From assembly GCA_039029935.1 (NCBI GenBank), contig JBCCFC010000085.1:1-18830 (forward strand): a stretch of DNA of 18,830 nucleotides, in the 5' to 3' direction. The notes under the pieces were generated by a model. That model did no database searches and had not been told where the DNA came from. It saw only the letters and a list, made by a program, of their open reading frames with translations. Origin of the DNA: G039029935 sp039029935. GTDB taxonomy: Bacteria > Chloroflexota > Anaerolineae > Caldilineales > Caldilineaceae. Of the stretch, positions 6,476 to 14,596 are shown piece after piece (position 1 is the stretch's first letter; every line of letters starts with the position of its first letter). Both the position numbers and the translations under genes were made by a program.

Positions 6476-9400
6476 TCACCTACTCACAAGAATCACGACT
6501 GTATACCAAGCATCACACCCAAACGAGCTCCGTCTCTCCTGCGCTACACGCACAAAATAGGTGCCGTTCTTCTCCGGTTGCCACGTCTGCGTCTCACCGT
6601 TGCTCATCTTCTCCAAAATGGTCAGTCCATCGGTATCATAGAGCCAAGCCACTGGGCGCACGGACCTTGTGCCACCTGCCACTGTCAGCACATAGTCCTG
6701 CCCCTCTAGTGCATCAAACTGTACCCAGTCTTCGTCGGTCGATGAATCGAAGAATCGGAAGCCACCTAGCTGTGTCACGTTATTACGCCTCGGCGTACCC
6801 GAATTAGTGGCGATGGTATCAGCAATGAGCAAGCCTGCGCTGTGGTAGCCATCGTCTGGCTCGGTGATGTCGGCGGGACAGAGGAGTGGAGCGCGTAAAT
6901 CAAACTGGCCGAGTTGATATGTGCCAGAGTAAACAAGGCGGTCAGCTTTGTCCACAACGGTGGGCAGTGGCGACCAGCGCGCAAAGATCGTGTCCCAGCG
7001 GTAGAAGGTGAGTTGGTCGAGGTCAAGATGTTGGGTACGCTCGGCGTCATATTGCACTTGGACGCGGATTGGGCGGTCAGCCTCAAATTGTTCGGTCACG
7101 TCATCGTCGACATCACTATCATCCTCTGTCTGTCCTGTTTGTCTACGGCCAACTTGTGCCAGAATCTGCGCTGTAAAACCATTGCCAATACTCTGGAGAT
7201 TGTTTCTATCATTGCCATCTTCGCTTTCTTGCCCTGTCACCCCCGGCACAATTGCCAATTTGATGCGACCCTCAAAGGCATTGGCTGGGAATGAGAGCGT
7301 GACATCACCTGCAACCGACTCGACATTGGCGCCAGTTGCCCCGTTGACATCGACCTGTAAACGCGGTTCATAGAGCCAGAGCCAGTGGCTTGCTGGGCCT
7401 CCACCTTCATTGGGCCAAGGGTCGGGCTGCACACCACTCCAACCAAAGGGGTCAACGGCAAGATCAAAATCATCGCCATCCCAGCGGCCATTGCCATTGT
7501 CACGATGCACGGCAAAGTGGAGATGGGTCCCAAAGCTGTAGCCCGTGTTACCCATAATGCCCAGCAGTTCACCACGCTCAACCAGCGTTGGATTGTTCGA
7601 GGAGGACTGGCTTACAGCGACGCTTGCCAAGTGTGTGTAGAAGGTGAAATAGCCGTTGCGGTGGTCAATGACAACGCTGTTGCCATAAAAATCACCACAA
7701 CGCCAATCACCTTGCGCACAATAGTCAATGACTGAAACTACTGCACCAGGCGCGGCGGCGCGTACCTTAAATGGCTCCTTGGTCAGTGGCGTAGCCGTCG
7801 CTGGATAAAAATCGGTTCCGCTGTGGCCGTCGTAGCAGCGCCGTTCATAGCAGCCAAACTGGTTGTGATAGCGCGCCGAACTGCGAGTACGCCCATCCCA
7901 GAGCAGTACACCGTCGTTGGTGCTATAGTTGGGGAAGGCGTGGTCAAACCATGCTGTAATCAACCCACCATCATCGGCATCTCGCAATACACGAAAGAAG
8001 GTACGCAGCGTGTCGTCATAGGCAAATGGTATATCAAGAAAAGGGTCTGGCTCGCCACCATCAAAAAAACCAATAAAATCGACCTTTGCTTGCTGGTCTG
8101 ATGATGTACTCATTTTGGCAAGGTCAACACGGCGCGGTGCATTCAAAAAATCGTAGCCTGCTTTGTAAGGAAGAACCGTGTAGGTATCGGCCACCAATGA
8201 ATCTATGGCATACCGCCCCTGTGCATTGGTTGTGGCCGTGTGCGGGCCTACCGAAACGTTGACATCGGCCAGCGGGTTGCGGTTGACATCAACAATGCGC
8301 CCATTGAGTGTATGGGTGGTTGGCTCTTGCCATGAATAGATAAAGGTATTGGCGGCAGTCCGCTGACTACGCGGGGCAGGGCTATCCTGAATCAAAGATG
8401 CATCGGCAGAAACAAAGGTGACAATCGGTACATTGGTGGCAAGCATAGGGGAATGGGCTGGGCGAAGAGGCTGGCGACCACTGTTGGTGACGGAAACGCG
8501 CCATGTGCGTCGCGTAGTGCGGTCATGCACAAAGACATCCTCAACGCTGTTGGTGTCATTATCCACCAGATTGCTTGCTGCCGAAACAAAAGCTATGTAG
8601 CGACCATCCGCCGAAATCGTCGGTGAATGTGCATCACGGTTGGCGGGTGTGCCGGAGGAGGAAAGAGAAACCAATTCGATGGCATTTGTCGTGTGGTCAT
8701 AGAGAAAAATATCAGAGACGCGGCTACGGTCTTGGGCAGTGAGGTTGGTGGCGGTGGATTGAAAGGCGATGAAACGTCCATTGGCGGAGAGTGCTGGGGC
8801 AGTAGCGTCCCCATTGGCGGCGAGATCATCCAACTCATTATATGAAACCAGCGTAGTCTCTCCCGTCTGCCCATCATGTAGAAAGACTTGGGTTACATCA
8901 TCATGGGGTGTATCAACCAATGTGGTTGCTGCCGAGTGAAAGGCCACAAGCCGCCCATCTGCCGAGATAGAGGGATGTGAGACGTGATGGTCGCTCTGTT
9001 TGCCGCTGCTGGCACGTGAGACAAGTGTTGTTTCGCCTGTCTCACGGTCATGCACAAAGATATCGGCACGACCATTCACATCATTCTCGACAAGATTGGC
9101 CGCAAATGAACGAAAGGCCACAAACTGCCCATCTGCAGAGAGTGCAGGTCGTTCATCCCCTTGGCTTCCACCTGAACGGTCATTGGCCTGGCGGCGTCCT
9201 TCGCTGGATGATGATAGCGAAACTCTTGTGATTTCATCGGTAGACGCGTCGTAGACAAAGGCATCACGCACACTATTGGTGTCCCCCTCAACCAGTGTAC
9301 TTGACCATGAATAGAAGGCAATGACCTGACCATCGGCAGAGATGATAGGGCTGTCTGACCAGCCATTGCTCTGTGTGTTGTTGATGCCTTGTGAAATTAG

Positions 9401-9694
9401 TGTTGTCGTGCGTGTCTGCCTGTTATACAAAAAGATATCATCGACACGGTTATCGTCATCAGTAACCAGTTCTTCTGATGCTGATGAAAAGACCAGATAA
9501 CGGCCATCGCCAGAAAGAGAGGGCATGGCCGTGTCACGGTCAACAGGCCGCAGGTCGGTAGTGACTGATGCGCGCTGGATGACACCGCGAATCGGTGGTT
9601 TGGTGGATGGCTGTTTTTGCTGTGCATAGAGTTGTGATGTTGAAAGTGTGATGAAACAGGCACAGAGGCAAATGAGTAATGATCGGGCAATCAT
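6476..9694 (-). CDS. Secreted PD40 beta-propeller / M23 metallopeptidase
   Basis: The 1072-residue protein has a signal peptide (1-24, hydrophobic core then LYA before QQKQ). Residues ~45-440 hold seven PD40/WD40-like blades of the form PxxSADGRxxAFxS...DIFVHDRxT, enough for a closed propeller; the seventh is degenerate. Residues 461-516 look like a carboxypeptidase regulatory-like fold (LNGRIVDVNRNPLADVNV). The M23/LytM domain (~615-750) has H624-S-G-T-D628 and T723-H724-L725-H726, the zinc ligands and catalytic histidine region of active M23 enzymes, plus H688. After a beta-sandwich-like part (~785-935) comes a PPC-like domain (~945-1072, starting EPDD). Cysteines pair plausibly (615/620, 659/666, 939/1060). 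The likely role is an exported endopeptidase cutting peptidoglycan or short glycine-rich peptides; the propeller may bind substrate. The start overlaps the upstream ATPase gene by ATGA with no clear ribosome site, so translational coupling is likely. Confidence 0.9.
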   Translation of the reverse strand: MIARSLLICLCACFITLSTSQLYAQQKQPSTKPPIRGVIQRASVTTDLRPVDRDTAMPSLSGDGRYLVFSSASEELVTDDDNRVDDIFLYNRQTRTTTLISQGINNTQSNGWSDSPIISADGQVIAFYSWSSTLVEGDTNSVRDAFVYDASTDEITRVSLSSSSEGRRQANDRSGGSQGDERPALSADGQFVAFRSFAANLVENDVNGRADIFVHDRETGETTLVSRASSGKQSDHHVSHPSISADGRLVAFHSAATTLVDTPHDDVTQVFLHDGQTGETTLVSYNELDDLAANGDATAPALSANGRFIAFQSTATNLTAQDRSRVSDIFLYDHTTNAIELVSLSSSGTPANRDAHSPTISADGRYIAFVSAASNLVDNDTNSVEDVFVHDRTTRRTWRVSVTNSGRQPLRPAHSPMLATNVPIVTFVSADASLIQDSPAPRSQRTAANTFIYSWQEPTTHTLNGRIVDVNRNPLADVNVSVGPHTATTNAQGRYAIDSLVADTYTVLPYKAGYDFLNAPRRVDLAKMSTSSDQQAKVDFIGFFDGGEPDPFLDIPFAYDDTLRTFFRVLRDADDGGLITAWFDHAFPNYSTNDGVLLWDGRTRSSARYHNQFGCYERRCYDGHSGTDFYPATATPLTKEPFKVRAAAPGAVVSVIDYCAQGDWRCGDFYGNSVVIDHRNGYFTFYTHLASVAVSQSSSNNPTLVERGELLGIMGNTGYSFGTHLHFAVHRDNGNGRWDGDDFDLAVDPFGWSGVQPDPWPNEGGGPASHWLWLYEPRLQVDVNGATGANVESVAGDVTLSFPANAFEGRIKLAIVPGVTGQESEDGNDRNNLQSIGNGFTAQILAQVGRRQTGQTEDDSDVDDDVTEQFEADRPIRVQVQYDAERTQHLDLDQLTFYRWDTIFARWSPLPTVVDKADRLVYSGTYQLGQFDLRAPLLCPADITEPDDGYHSAGLLIADTIATNSGTPRRNNVTQLGGFRFFDSSTDEDWVQFDALEGQDYVLTVAGGTRSVRPVAWLYDTDGLTILEKMSNGETQTWQPEKNGTYFVRVAQERRSSFGCDAWYTVVILVSR

Positions 9695-11457
9695 ACGGTA
9701 CTTTTCACAATCACTTCATCTTGATGCACCAGTTCCCATCCATTGTATATCAGCATGATTTTCTTAATCGGCACTTTACTTGCCATCGCCTGAATGCGAG
9801 CGTCGTTGCCATACTGGTTTAGTTGCTTGGTCGCTTCGGTAATTTTCTTTTTGAGTTCAGTATTACTAAAACTACTACGCGTGATATACTCCAGTTCGAT
9901 GAGATAGGCGTACTTGACACCTGGATAGCGGGCGTGAAATGGCTCCAAATAAAAGTCAACAAAGCCACTGTTCATATCTTTTTCAGACCAAATCAAAAAG
10001 TAGTCGCAGATGTTCAGATAGGCCAATAGAAAGCCTTGCACCACTTTTTCCGCACTCAGATAATCACGAACTGCTGTCTGTTTTTGAATTTCATCGGCCA
10101 AAAATTGAAACACAGCTTGCCATTCCCCATGCGAGGCCATGCGTTGTAGTAAGTTGGAGAAGGTAAAGACATCAACACGGAACACGTTGACATCATGATA
10201 GGCGTCGCGAATATACCCATACATCAACTCTCGAACGGTGAAATTGGGGATTTGTAGATGTGGGAAGCCATCCTCTTGATTGTTAAAGGTGAGCAAGCCA
10301 AAGTAATATAGCAGGGAAACAAAGTTGACCCGATCCAGCAGACGACTCAATGGGAAACTGGGTACAATATGTGATGAGATTTCACCTGTCTCGATAATCG
10401 AGCGAAGGATGCTAAAATTACCATTGAGCCGCTGGTCAATCGACATCAGGTGACGCAACTTGCTATAGTCGATACGAACATTGTCATCAATCAAGTAAAG
10501 CGGGATAGCCTGCTCGCGGATGGCTTGCCGGATGAAGTAGATGACCATATCTGAGTTGAATAGACGTGTGTTGGCTCTCTGTGAGAATAGATAGTTGTCA
10601 TACCAAAGCCGCATGACATCAAGACATTCCTCCTCTTCCAATGAGATTTTTCCAACATCACGATAATAGCGGCAGATTTTGCGCGCATCCTCTTCGGTAA
10701 AACCAACCAACTCGTTAAACTGTGGGTCAAGGCTGATGTTGTCGCCGATGTTAAAACCGCTGGTCACATCATCCATCGTAACAGGCGAAACACCCGTGAT
10801 AAATAAACGCGTCAATCCCGAAATCTGCCCTGCTGTTGCGCCTTTTAACAAATTAAAGAAGAAACGGAAAAAACCATCGTCATGTGTTAAATTGTGATAG
10901 GCTTCCTCACCTTCCGCTATCAAAAGGTTATTGGCAAAGTTGTCATACTCATCAATGAGCAAGTAGATTTTTAACTGGCTTTCATCAGCATGAGCAAAAA
11001 TACGCCTCAAACAGTCTTCAAGTGTTTTCCCTGCCAGAATGTTATTTATTTTTTCTTGCGTAAGGAAATCCGCATAGCGACGTGTGAAACTTTCAATTTC
11101 ACTACGGCCATTTTGTTCAAATGACTGCTCAACCTTGTCAACCGCAGGGTTGACCATCGCAAAGTTGAGCGTGATCATAAGATATTTATTGGCTTCTGAA
11201 GTAGGGTTCTGTCCTATATAGGTGTCACCGAAGAGCCACTCAAACTGATCGGCAAGATTGACATCGTAGTATCGCTGTAATGTGGTCAGCCACAATGTCT
11301 TCCCCATGCGGCGCGGACGAATCAAAAAAATATAGTCGGATGCCTCCTCAAAAAGAGGAATAAAATGGGTTTTGTCAACATAATATCCGTTTTTCACACG
11401 CATCCGGTGGATATCGCCAGTTCCATAGGCAACGCGTTTGATTGCTTCTTTGGTCAT
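9691..11457 (-). CDS. AAA-ATPase-like protein with PD-(D/E)XK domain (DUF1703 type)
   Basis: The 588 residues match the AAA-ATPase_like + PDDEXK_9 architecture. Near the N-terminus GYYVDKTHFIPLF leads to Walker A R47-P-R-R-M-G-K-T54, and Walker B is YLLIDEYD (165-172) followed by NFANNLL. TGVSPVTMDDVTSGFN (221-236) and GFTEEDARKICRYY (252-265) are family hallmarks. The C-terminal nuclease-like domain has D501 (GFVDFYLEP) and E521-L-E523 (YLIELEYI). Relatives usually have E-x-K there, so the catalytic lysine seems replaced by glutamate and cleavage is doubtful. Family roles are poorly known; the proteins are often multicopy in anaerobes. AAGGAG (11464-11469) precedes ATG 11457. The stop overlaps the M23 gene's start. 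Base composition is visibly richer in A+T than in the M23 gene, which hints at a separate origin. Confidence 0.88.
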   Translation of the reverse strand: MTKEAIKRVAYGTGDIHRMRVKNGYYVDKTHFIPLFEEASDYIFLIRPRRMGKTLWLTTLQRYYDVNLADQFEWLFGDTYIGQNPTSEANKYLMITLNFAMVNPAVDKVEQSFEQNGRSEIESFTRRYADFLTQEKINNILAGKTLEDCLRRIFAHADESQLKIYLLIDEYDNFANNLLIAEGEEAYHNLTHDDGFFRFFFNLLKGATAGQISGLTRLFITGVSPVTMDDVTSGFNIGDNISLDPQFNELVGFTEEDARKICRYYRDVGKISLEEEECLDVMRLWYDNYLFSQRANTRLFNSDMVIYFIRQAIREQAIPLYLIDDNVRIDYSKLRHLMSIDQRLNGNFSILRSIIETGEISSHIVPSFPLSRLLDRVNFVSLLYYFGLLTFNNQEDGFPHLQIPNFTVRELMYGYIRDAYHDVNVFRVDVFTFSNLLQRMASHGEWQAVFQFLADEIQKQTAVRDYLSAEKVVQGFLLAYLNICDYFLIWSEKDMNSGFVDFYLEPFHARYPGVKYAYLIELEYITRSSFSNTELKKKITEATKQLNQYGNDARIQAMASKVPIKKIMLIYNGWELVHQDEVIVKSTV

Positions 11458-11554
11458 GTAACACTCCTTCTCGCATTCTCAATGGGTTTGCCATCTATGG
11501 GATTCACAGATACAATTTTACCATTGTTAACATTTATTATTCAAAAGCCAGTAT

Positions 11555-11573
11555 CGCAGATTGTCTATCTGCG
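11555..11573 (+). promoter_or_regulatory. Hairpin touching the fucU ribosome binding site
   Basis: CGCAGAT (11555-11561) and ATCTGCG (11567-11573) form a perfect 7-bp stem with loop TGTCT. The right arm ends two bases before AAGGAG of fucU, so folding could affect ribosome access or protect the mRNA end. The rest of the 11458-11588 spacer is A+T-rich and must hold divergent promoters, but I saw no convincing -35/-10 pair. Confidence 0.45.
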
Positions 11574-11574
11574 G

Positions 11575-11580
11575 AAGGAG
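11575..11580 (+). promoter_or_regulatory. Ribosome binding site fixing the fucU start
   Basis: AAGGAG stands eight bases before ATG 11589. The same frame is open to 11442, but those extra 49 codons lack family similarity, run into the divergent ATPase gene and precede this ribosome site. Confidence 0.75.
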
Positions 11581-11588
11581 ATGACCAA

Positions 11589-12035
11589 ATGCTCAAAGGC
11601 ATTTCACCAGTTTTTACACCAGAATTGCTATCAACAATTTATCGCATGGGACATGGCGACGAGATTGTGCTGGCCGATGCCCACTATCCAGGGGATTCGA
11701 CGGCGCGGCGCAATGGCTCAGAAATCATTCGTGCCGATGGCATTACAGTAACCGAGTTGTTGGATGCAATTTTGCCGTTGTTTGAGTTGGATTCATATGT
11801 GGATGCACCTGCGGTGATGATGGCCGTTGTGCCCGGTGATACGGCTGATCCGACGGTTGAGGACGATTTCCGTGCAGCCATCGACCGTCATCAACCAAGC
11901 ACGCCACCGATTCAGCGGCTGGACCGCTTTGCGTTTTATGAGCGTAGTAACAGTGCCTTTGCCATTGTGATGACAGGCGAGACACGCAAGTATGGCAATA
12001 TTATTCTAAAGAAGGGTGTCACGCCTCTGCCATAA
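11589..12035 (+). CDS. fucU: RbsD/FucU family protein, L-fucose mutarotase-like
   Basis: The 148-residue cytosolic protein has the normal length for FucU. It starts MLKGISPVFTPELL and has the conserved MGHGDEIVLADAHYP (H22, D24 and D30), IIRADGITVTELLDAI, LFELDSYVDAP and the C-terminal FAIVMTGETRKYGNIILKKG. The family interconverts alpha and beta anomers of fucose or other sugars before uptake into metabolism; oligomers build the active site between subunits. FucU is better supported than RbsD because of the DSYV and TGExxxYGN motifs. No fucose catabolic or transport gene lies nearby, so here it stands alone. A repeat element follows immediately: the TAA stop codon is itself part of the repeat's left edge. 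Confidence 0.9.
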   Translation: MLKGISPVFTPELLSTIYRMGHGDEIVLADAHYPGDSTARRNGSEIIRADGITVTELLDAILPLFELDSYVDAPAVMMAVVPGDTADPTVEDDFRAAIDRHQPSTPPIQRLDRFAFYERSNSAFAIVMTGETRKYGNIILKKGVTPLP

Positions 12036-12105
12036 AAAGCTTGTCAGCCAGCCATCTTGTTAGTGTGCTGACTGGCTGACAAGCTGATTTTACACGTTCC
12101 TATGC
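12033..12105. repeat. Convergent-junction repeat, copy 2 (terminator-like)
   Basis: A perfect 14-bp stem (12038-12051 AGCTTGTCAGCCAG with 12072-12085) carries A-rich sequence before it and GATTTTA after it, as expected for a bidirectional terminator. The left edge TAAAAAGCTTGTCAG and the right edge (CTGACTGGCTGA...GATTTTA...TTCCTATGC) are shared with 3857-4011. It lies after fucU and faces the end of rlmB. Confidence 0.8.
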
Positions 12106-12112
12106 AAAAAAC

Positions 12113-12198
12113 TTGTAACCGTTCAGCCCCCTGAGCGTGTCGAAGGGGGCGCACCGGCTTCGACACGTTCAGCCTGCGGGGGGAGTGAACGGTTACAA
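12113..12198. repeat. 86-bp MITE-like inverted repeat
   Basis: The ends are a perfect 13-bp inverted repeat (TTGTAACCGTTCA at 12113-12125; its complement at 12186-12198). Inside, 12131-12145 pairs with 12158-12172 with one G.U, and flanking C- and G-runs can pair too. AAAC lies directly outside both ends (12109-12112 and 12199-12202), as a 4-bp target duplication would. The inner TGAGCxTGTCGAAGG pattern recalls a palindromic repeat I have seen in many bacterial genomes (memory, not checked). No coding capacity. Confidence 0.65.
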
Positions 12199-12229
12199 AA
12201 ACTTTAACGAATCCAGTGTAGTTGTGTTA

Positions 12230-12255
12230 GGCCATTCCACAGAATAAATTGCCCA
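12230..12255 (+). repeat. 26-nt dispersed repeat, copy 1
   Basis: This stretch, GGCC.TTCCACA followed by AATAAATT and CCCA, matches 18774-18799 at 23 of 26 positions, all three differences being G/A. It lies in the spacer between the MITE-like repeat and the end of rlmB. Nature unknown. Confidence 0.65.
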
Positions 12256-12271
12256 AAAACACTTCTTTTGA

Positions 12272-13042
12272 TTAACCCCGCACCTGCCGAGCCATATACA
12301 GCACAATACTCCCCGCCACAGCCGCATTCAGACTCTCAATCTGCCCATACATGGGCAAGCGCACCAGAAAATCACACTTTTCGCGTGTCAATCGGCTTAA
12401 TCCCGACCCTTCATTGCCAATAACAATTGCCAATGCGCCACTCAAGTTGGCTTGGTCGAGCGTTGGTGTTTGGGGAGAGCCTTCCAGACCCACCACCCAT
12501 ATATTTTCCTTTTTGATCCATGAAATCATCCGGTTCAGGTTGGTGACTTGGACAACGCGCAGATGCTCAACCGCACCAGAACTGGCATTGCTCACAGCTG
12601 GTGTAATTTGGGCGGAGCGTCGTTCGGGAATCAGCAATCCATGTACACCCATTGCCTCGGCTGTGCGCATCAATGTCCCCAAATTTTGTGGGTCATGCAG
12701 ATGATCCAACAATAGAAGCAGCGGTGGCTCACCTTGCTCCTTTGCATAGGCCAAACAATCGTTTAGCTCAACATAGGGATAGTCTCCAACTTCCAAAGCC
12801 ACGCCTTGGCTACGGGCATTTTGACGTGCCAGCTTCTCAAATAGCCCGCCCTTGACCGTGCGGATAGGGACATTACTTTTCTCTGCAAGGTTGATAATAT
12901 CCCTAATAATATCACCTTTGCTGGAGCCTTTGCGCGCTGGTGCAGGCATCTCTTCGCCTTCTAGCCAAAGACGATAAATGCGACGGCGTCCTGTACGCAG
13001 GGATTCATAGACGGCATGTCGTCCGTAGATTAATTCGCTCAT
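12272..13042 (-). CDS. rlmB: 23S rRNA (guanosine-2'-O-)-methyltransferase RlmB, TrmH family
   Basis: The 256-residue protein is a SpoU/TrmH knotted methyltransferase that uses S-adenosylmethionine. The N-terminal substrate-binding domain (ELIYGRHAVYESLRTGRRRI) is that of RlmB. The three SPOUT motifs are present: D117-PQNLGTLMRTAEAMG, IVIGNEGSGLSRLTREKCD (207-224) and LPMYGQIESLNAAVAGSI (229-246). E. coli RlmB methylates G2251 in the peptidyl-transferase P-loop; the same target is expected but unproved, since related 2'-O-methylases look alike. A short basic insertion, PAPARKGSSKGD, sits at 34-45. The ribosome binding site is weak. It follows cysS by 104 bases that hold an inverted repeat, and the gene pair cysS-rlmB is conserved in many phyla. 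Confidence 0.9.
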   Translation of the reverse strand: MSELIYGRHAVYESLRTGRRRIYRLWLEGEEMPAPARKGSSKGDIIRDIINLAEKSNVPIRTVKGGLFEKLARQNARSQGVALEVGDYPYVELNDCLAYAKEQGEPPLLLLLDHLHDPQNLGTLMRTAEAMGVHGLLIPERRSAQITPAVSNASSGAVEHLRVVQVTNLNRMISWIKKENIWVVGLEGSPQTPTLDQANLSGALAIVIGNEGSGLSRLTREKCDFLVRLPMYGQIESLNAAVAGSIVLYMARQVRG

Positions 13043-13065
13043 GGTGTTCTTTCGGTTCTGTATAC

Positions 13066-13142
13066 CGGGATTCAGTAAGTCGGTATTCGGTAAGTCGGTA
13101 TGAACCCACCGACCTACTGACCCACCGACCTACCGAATCCCG
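13066..13142 (-). repeat. Inverted tandem repeat between cysS and rlmB
   Basis: Arms 13066-13084 and 13124-13142 pair over 19 bp. Read as minus-strand RNA, which is the transcribed strand, the two non-Watson-Crick positions are G.U. Read as + strand they would be A.C. An inner helix of the same repeated unit (GGTAAGTCGGT with ACCGACCTACT) has one G.U and one A.C on the minus strand. The hairpin would lie in the cysS-rlmB intergenic mRNA. Confidence 0.7.
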
Positions 13143-13146
13143 ATAA

Positions 13147-14559
13147 CTATTCTTCAAATCGCCACGTCGAACCTTGCCGACTATCTTCGATGACAACGCC
13201 GAGTTCTTTCAGGTCATCACGAATCTTGTCGGATAAGGCCCATTGTTTTGCTTTGCGCAGATCACTGCGAATTTCAACCAACAGGTCCACAAAAGGTTTG
13301 GCGGCGACGGCATTGCCACCTTCTGCTTCAGCGTTATCTGCCTCCAACGTTAAGCCCAATGTACCACCCAATTCACGCAGTGTGGATTGACTGGCCTCGA
13401 AGAAGGGGCCGCAGACACCGGCAGCGCGCGCAGTGTTGATGGCTGTCACCAGACCGAACATTGCGGCCAACCCACTGCTAGTATTCAAGTCGTCGTCCAT
13501 TGCCTCAATAAAAGCTGCGCGCGCATTTTCGGTTTCTTGGCGTAGTGTATCGGCCTCTTCCCCCGTACTCATCCTGCCTGTGGCAGGGCGCAATGCCCCA
13601 CGTAGCCGAGCAAGGCTACGTTCGGAAGAATCTAACGCTTCATCGGTAAAAGTGACGGGTTTGCGATAGTGTCCGCCAAAGATGACCAGACGCAGTGTGT
13701 CGGGGTTTCGGCTTTCCAAAAAGTCCTCGATTGTGACCAAGTTGCCCAGCGATTTACTCATCTTCTCGCCATCAAGCTGCATCATGCCGTTGTGCATCCA
13801 GTAATTGGCAAAGGGTTTGCCTGTCAAGCTCTCGCTCTGGGCGATCTCATTTTCATGATGGGGAAAGATCAGGTCGTTGCCGCCACCATGAATATCAATC
13901 GTATCGCCAAACTGTTCCTGACACATGGCGGAACATTCGATGTGCCACCCTGGACGCCCACCACCCCAAGGGCTATCCCAAGAAGGTTCGTCAGGCTTGG
14001 CCGATTTCCACAATGCAAAATCACCAGGATGTTCCTTACGCTCATCCTCATCAATGCGTGTACCCGTCATCGAATCTTCAAGACTGCGACGACTAAGTTT
14101 GCCATAATCGTCATCCTGTTGTACGCGGAAATAGACATCCCCTCCGCACTCATAGGCATAACCAGCTTCACCTAAATCTTGAATCATTTGGATAATTTGT
14201 GGAATCGTGTTGGTGACACGTGGATATTCATCCGCAGCAAGTACATGTAGATCACTCAAATGTGCAAGATACTTTTCGGCAAAGTGGTTTGCAAGCTCAA
14301 CCGGGTCTTGGCCTGTCTCATTGGCACGCCGAATGATCTTGTCATCCACATCGGTGAAATTGGTCACATACTTGACTTCATAGCCACGATAGGTTAGATA
14401 GCGACGCACCATATCAAAGACGATGGCTGCCATTGCATGACCGACATGCGCATCTGCATAGACGGTTGGGCCACAGACATACATGCGCACTTTGCCTGGT
14501 TCAATTGTTTTAAAGAGTTCTTTTGTTCTTGATAGTGTATTGTAGAGTCGAAGCTCCAT
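13147..14559 (-). CDS. cysS: Cysteinyl-tRNA synthetase
   Basis: The 470-residue class I aminoacyl-tRNA synthetase charges tRNA-Cys with cysteine using ATP. The zinc ligands that discriminate cysteine are all visible: C29 (VCGPTVY), C209 (WHIECS), H234 and E238 (FPHHENEIAQSE). The signature HIGH is HVGH (38-41) and KMSKS is exact (266-270). NFTDVDDKII and the DIHGGGNDLIFPHHENE block are typical. The C-terminal ~150 residues are the helical DALR-type anticodon region. Length matches the family. The start ATG 14559 is preceded by AAAGG at a long spacing. It is the middle gene of PIN-TRAM, cysS, rlmB on the minus strand. No T-box leader was recognised in the 150 bases upstream, which instead hold a long A/T inverted repeat. 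Confidence 0.97.
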   Translation of the reverse strand: MELRLYNTLSRTKELFKTIEPGKVRMYVCGPTVYADAHVGHAMAAIVFDMVRRYLTYRGYEVKYVTNFTDVDDKIIRRANETGQDPVELANHFAEKYLAHLSDLHVLAADEYPRVTNTIPQIIQMIQDLGEAGYAYECGGDVYFRVQQDDDYGKLSRRSLEDSMTGTRIDEDERKEHPGDFALWKSAKPDEPSWDSPWGGGRPGWHIECSAMCQEQFGDTIDIHGGGNDLIFPHHENEIAQSESLTGKPFANYWMHNGMMQLDGEKMSKSLGNLVTIEDFLESRNPDTLRLVIFGGHYRKPVTFTDEALDSSERSLARLRGALRPATGRMSTGEEADTLRQETENARAAFIEAMDDDLNTSSGLAAMFGLVTAINTARAAGVCGPFFEASQSTLRELGGTLGLTLEADNAEAEGGNAVAAKPFVDLLVEIRSDLRKAKQWALSDKIRDDLKELGVVIEDSRQGSTWRFEE

Positions 14560-14596
14560 TGAAGAGTCAACCTTTCATTTCATAAATGCCAATGAT

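Noticed and set aside
5135..11457. Complete insertion sequence or integrated element around the two PD-(D/E)XK genes
   Set aside because: No terminal inverted repeats, target duplications, integrase or tRNA attachment site were found at the borders. Rpn 'transposase' is a family label only.
11442..11588. Longer open frame ahead of fucU
   Set aside because: The added 49 codons overlap the divergent ATPase gene start, have no family similarity and precede a good ribosome site for ATG 11589.
13669..14175. 168-codon open frame on the plus strand inside cysS
   Set aside because: It is a shadow of cysS; the translation shows no domain and the codon pattern follows the cysS frame.
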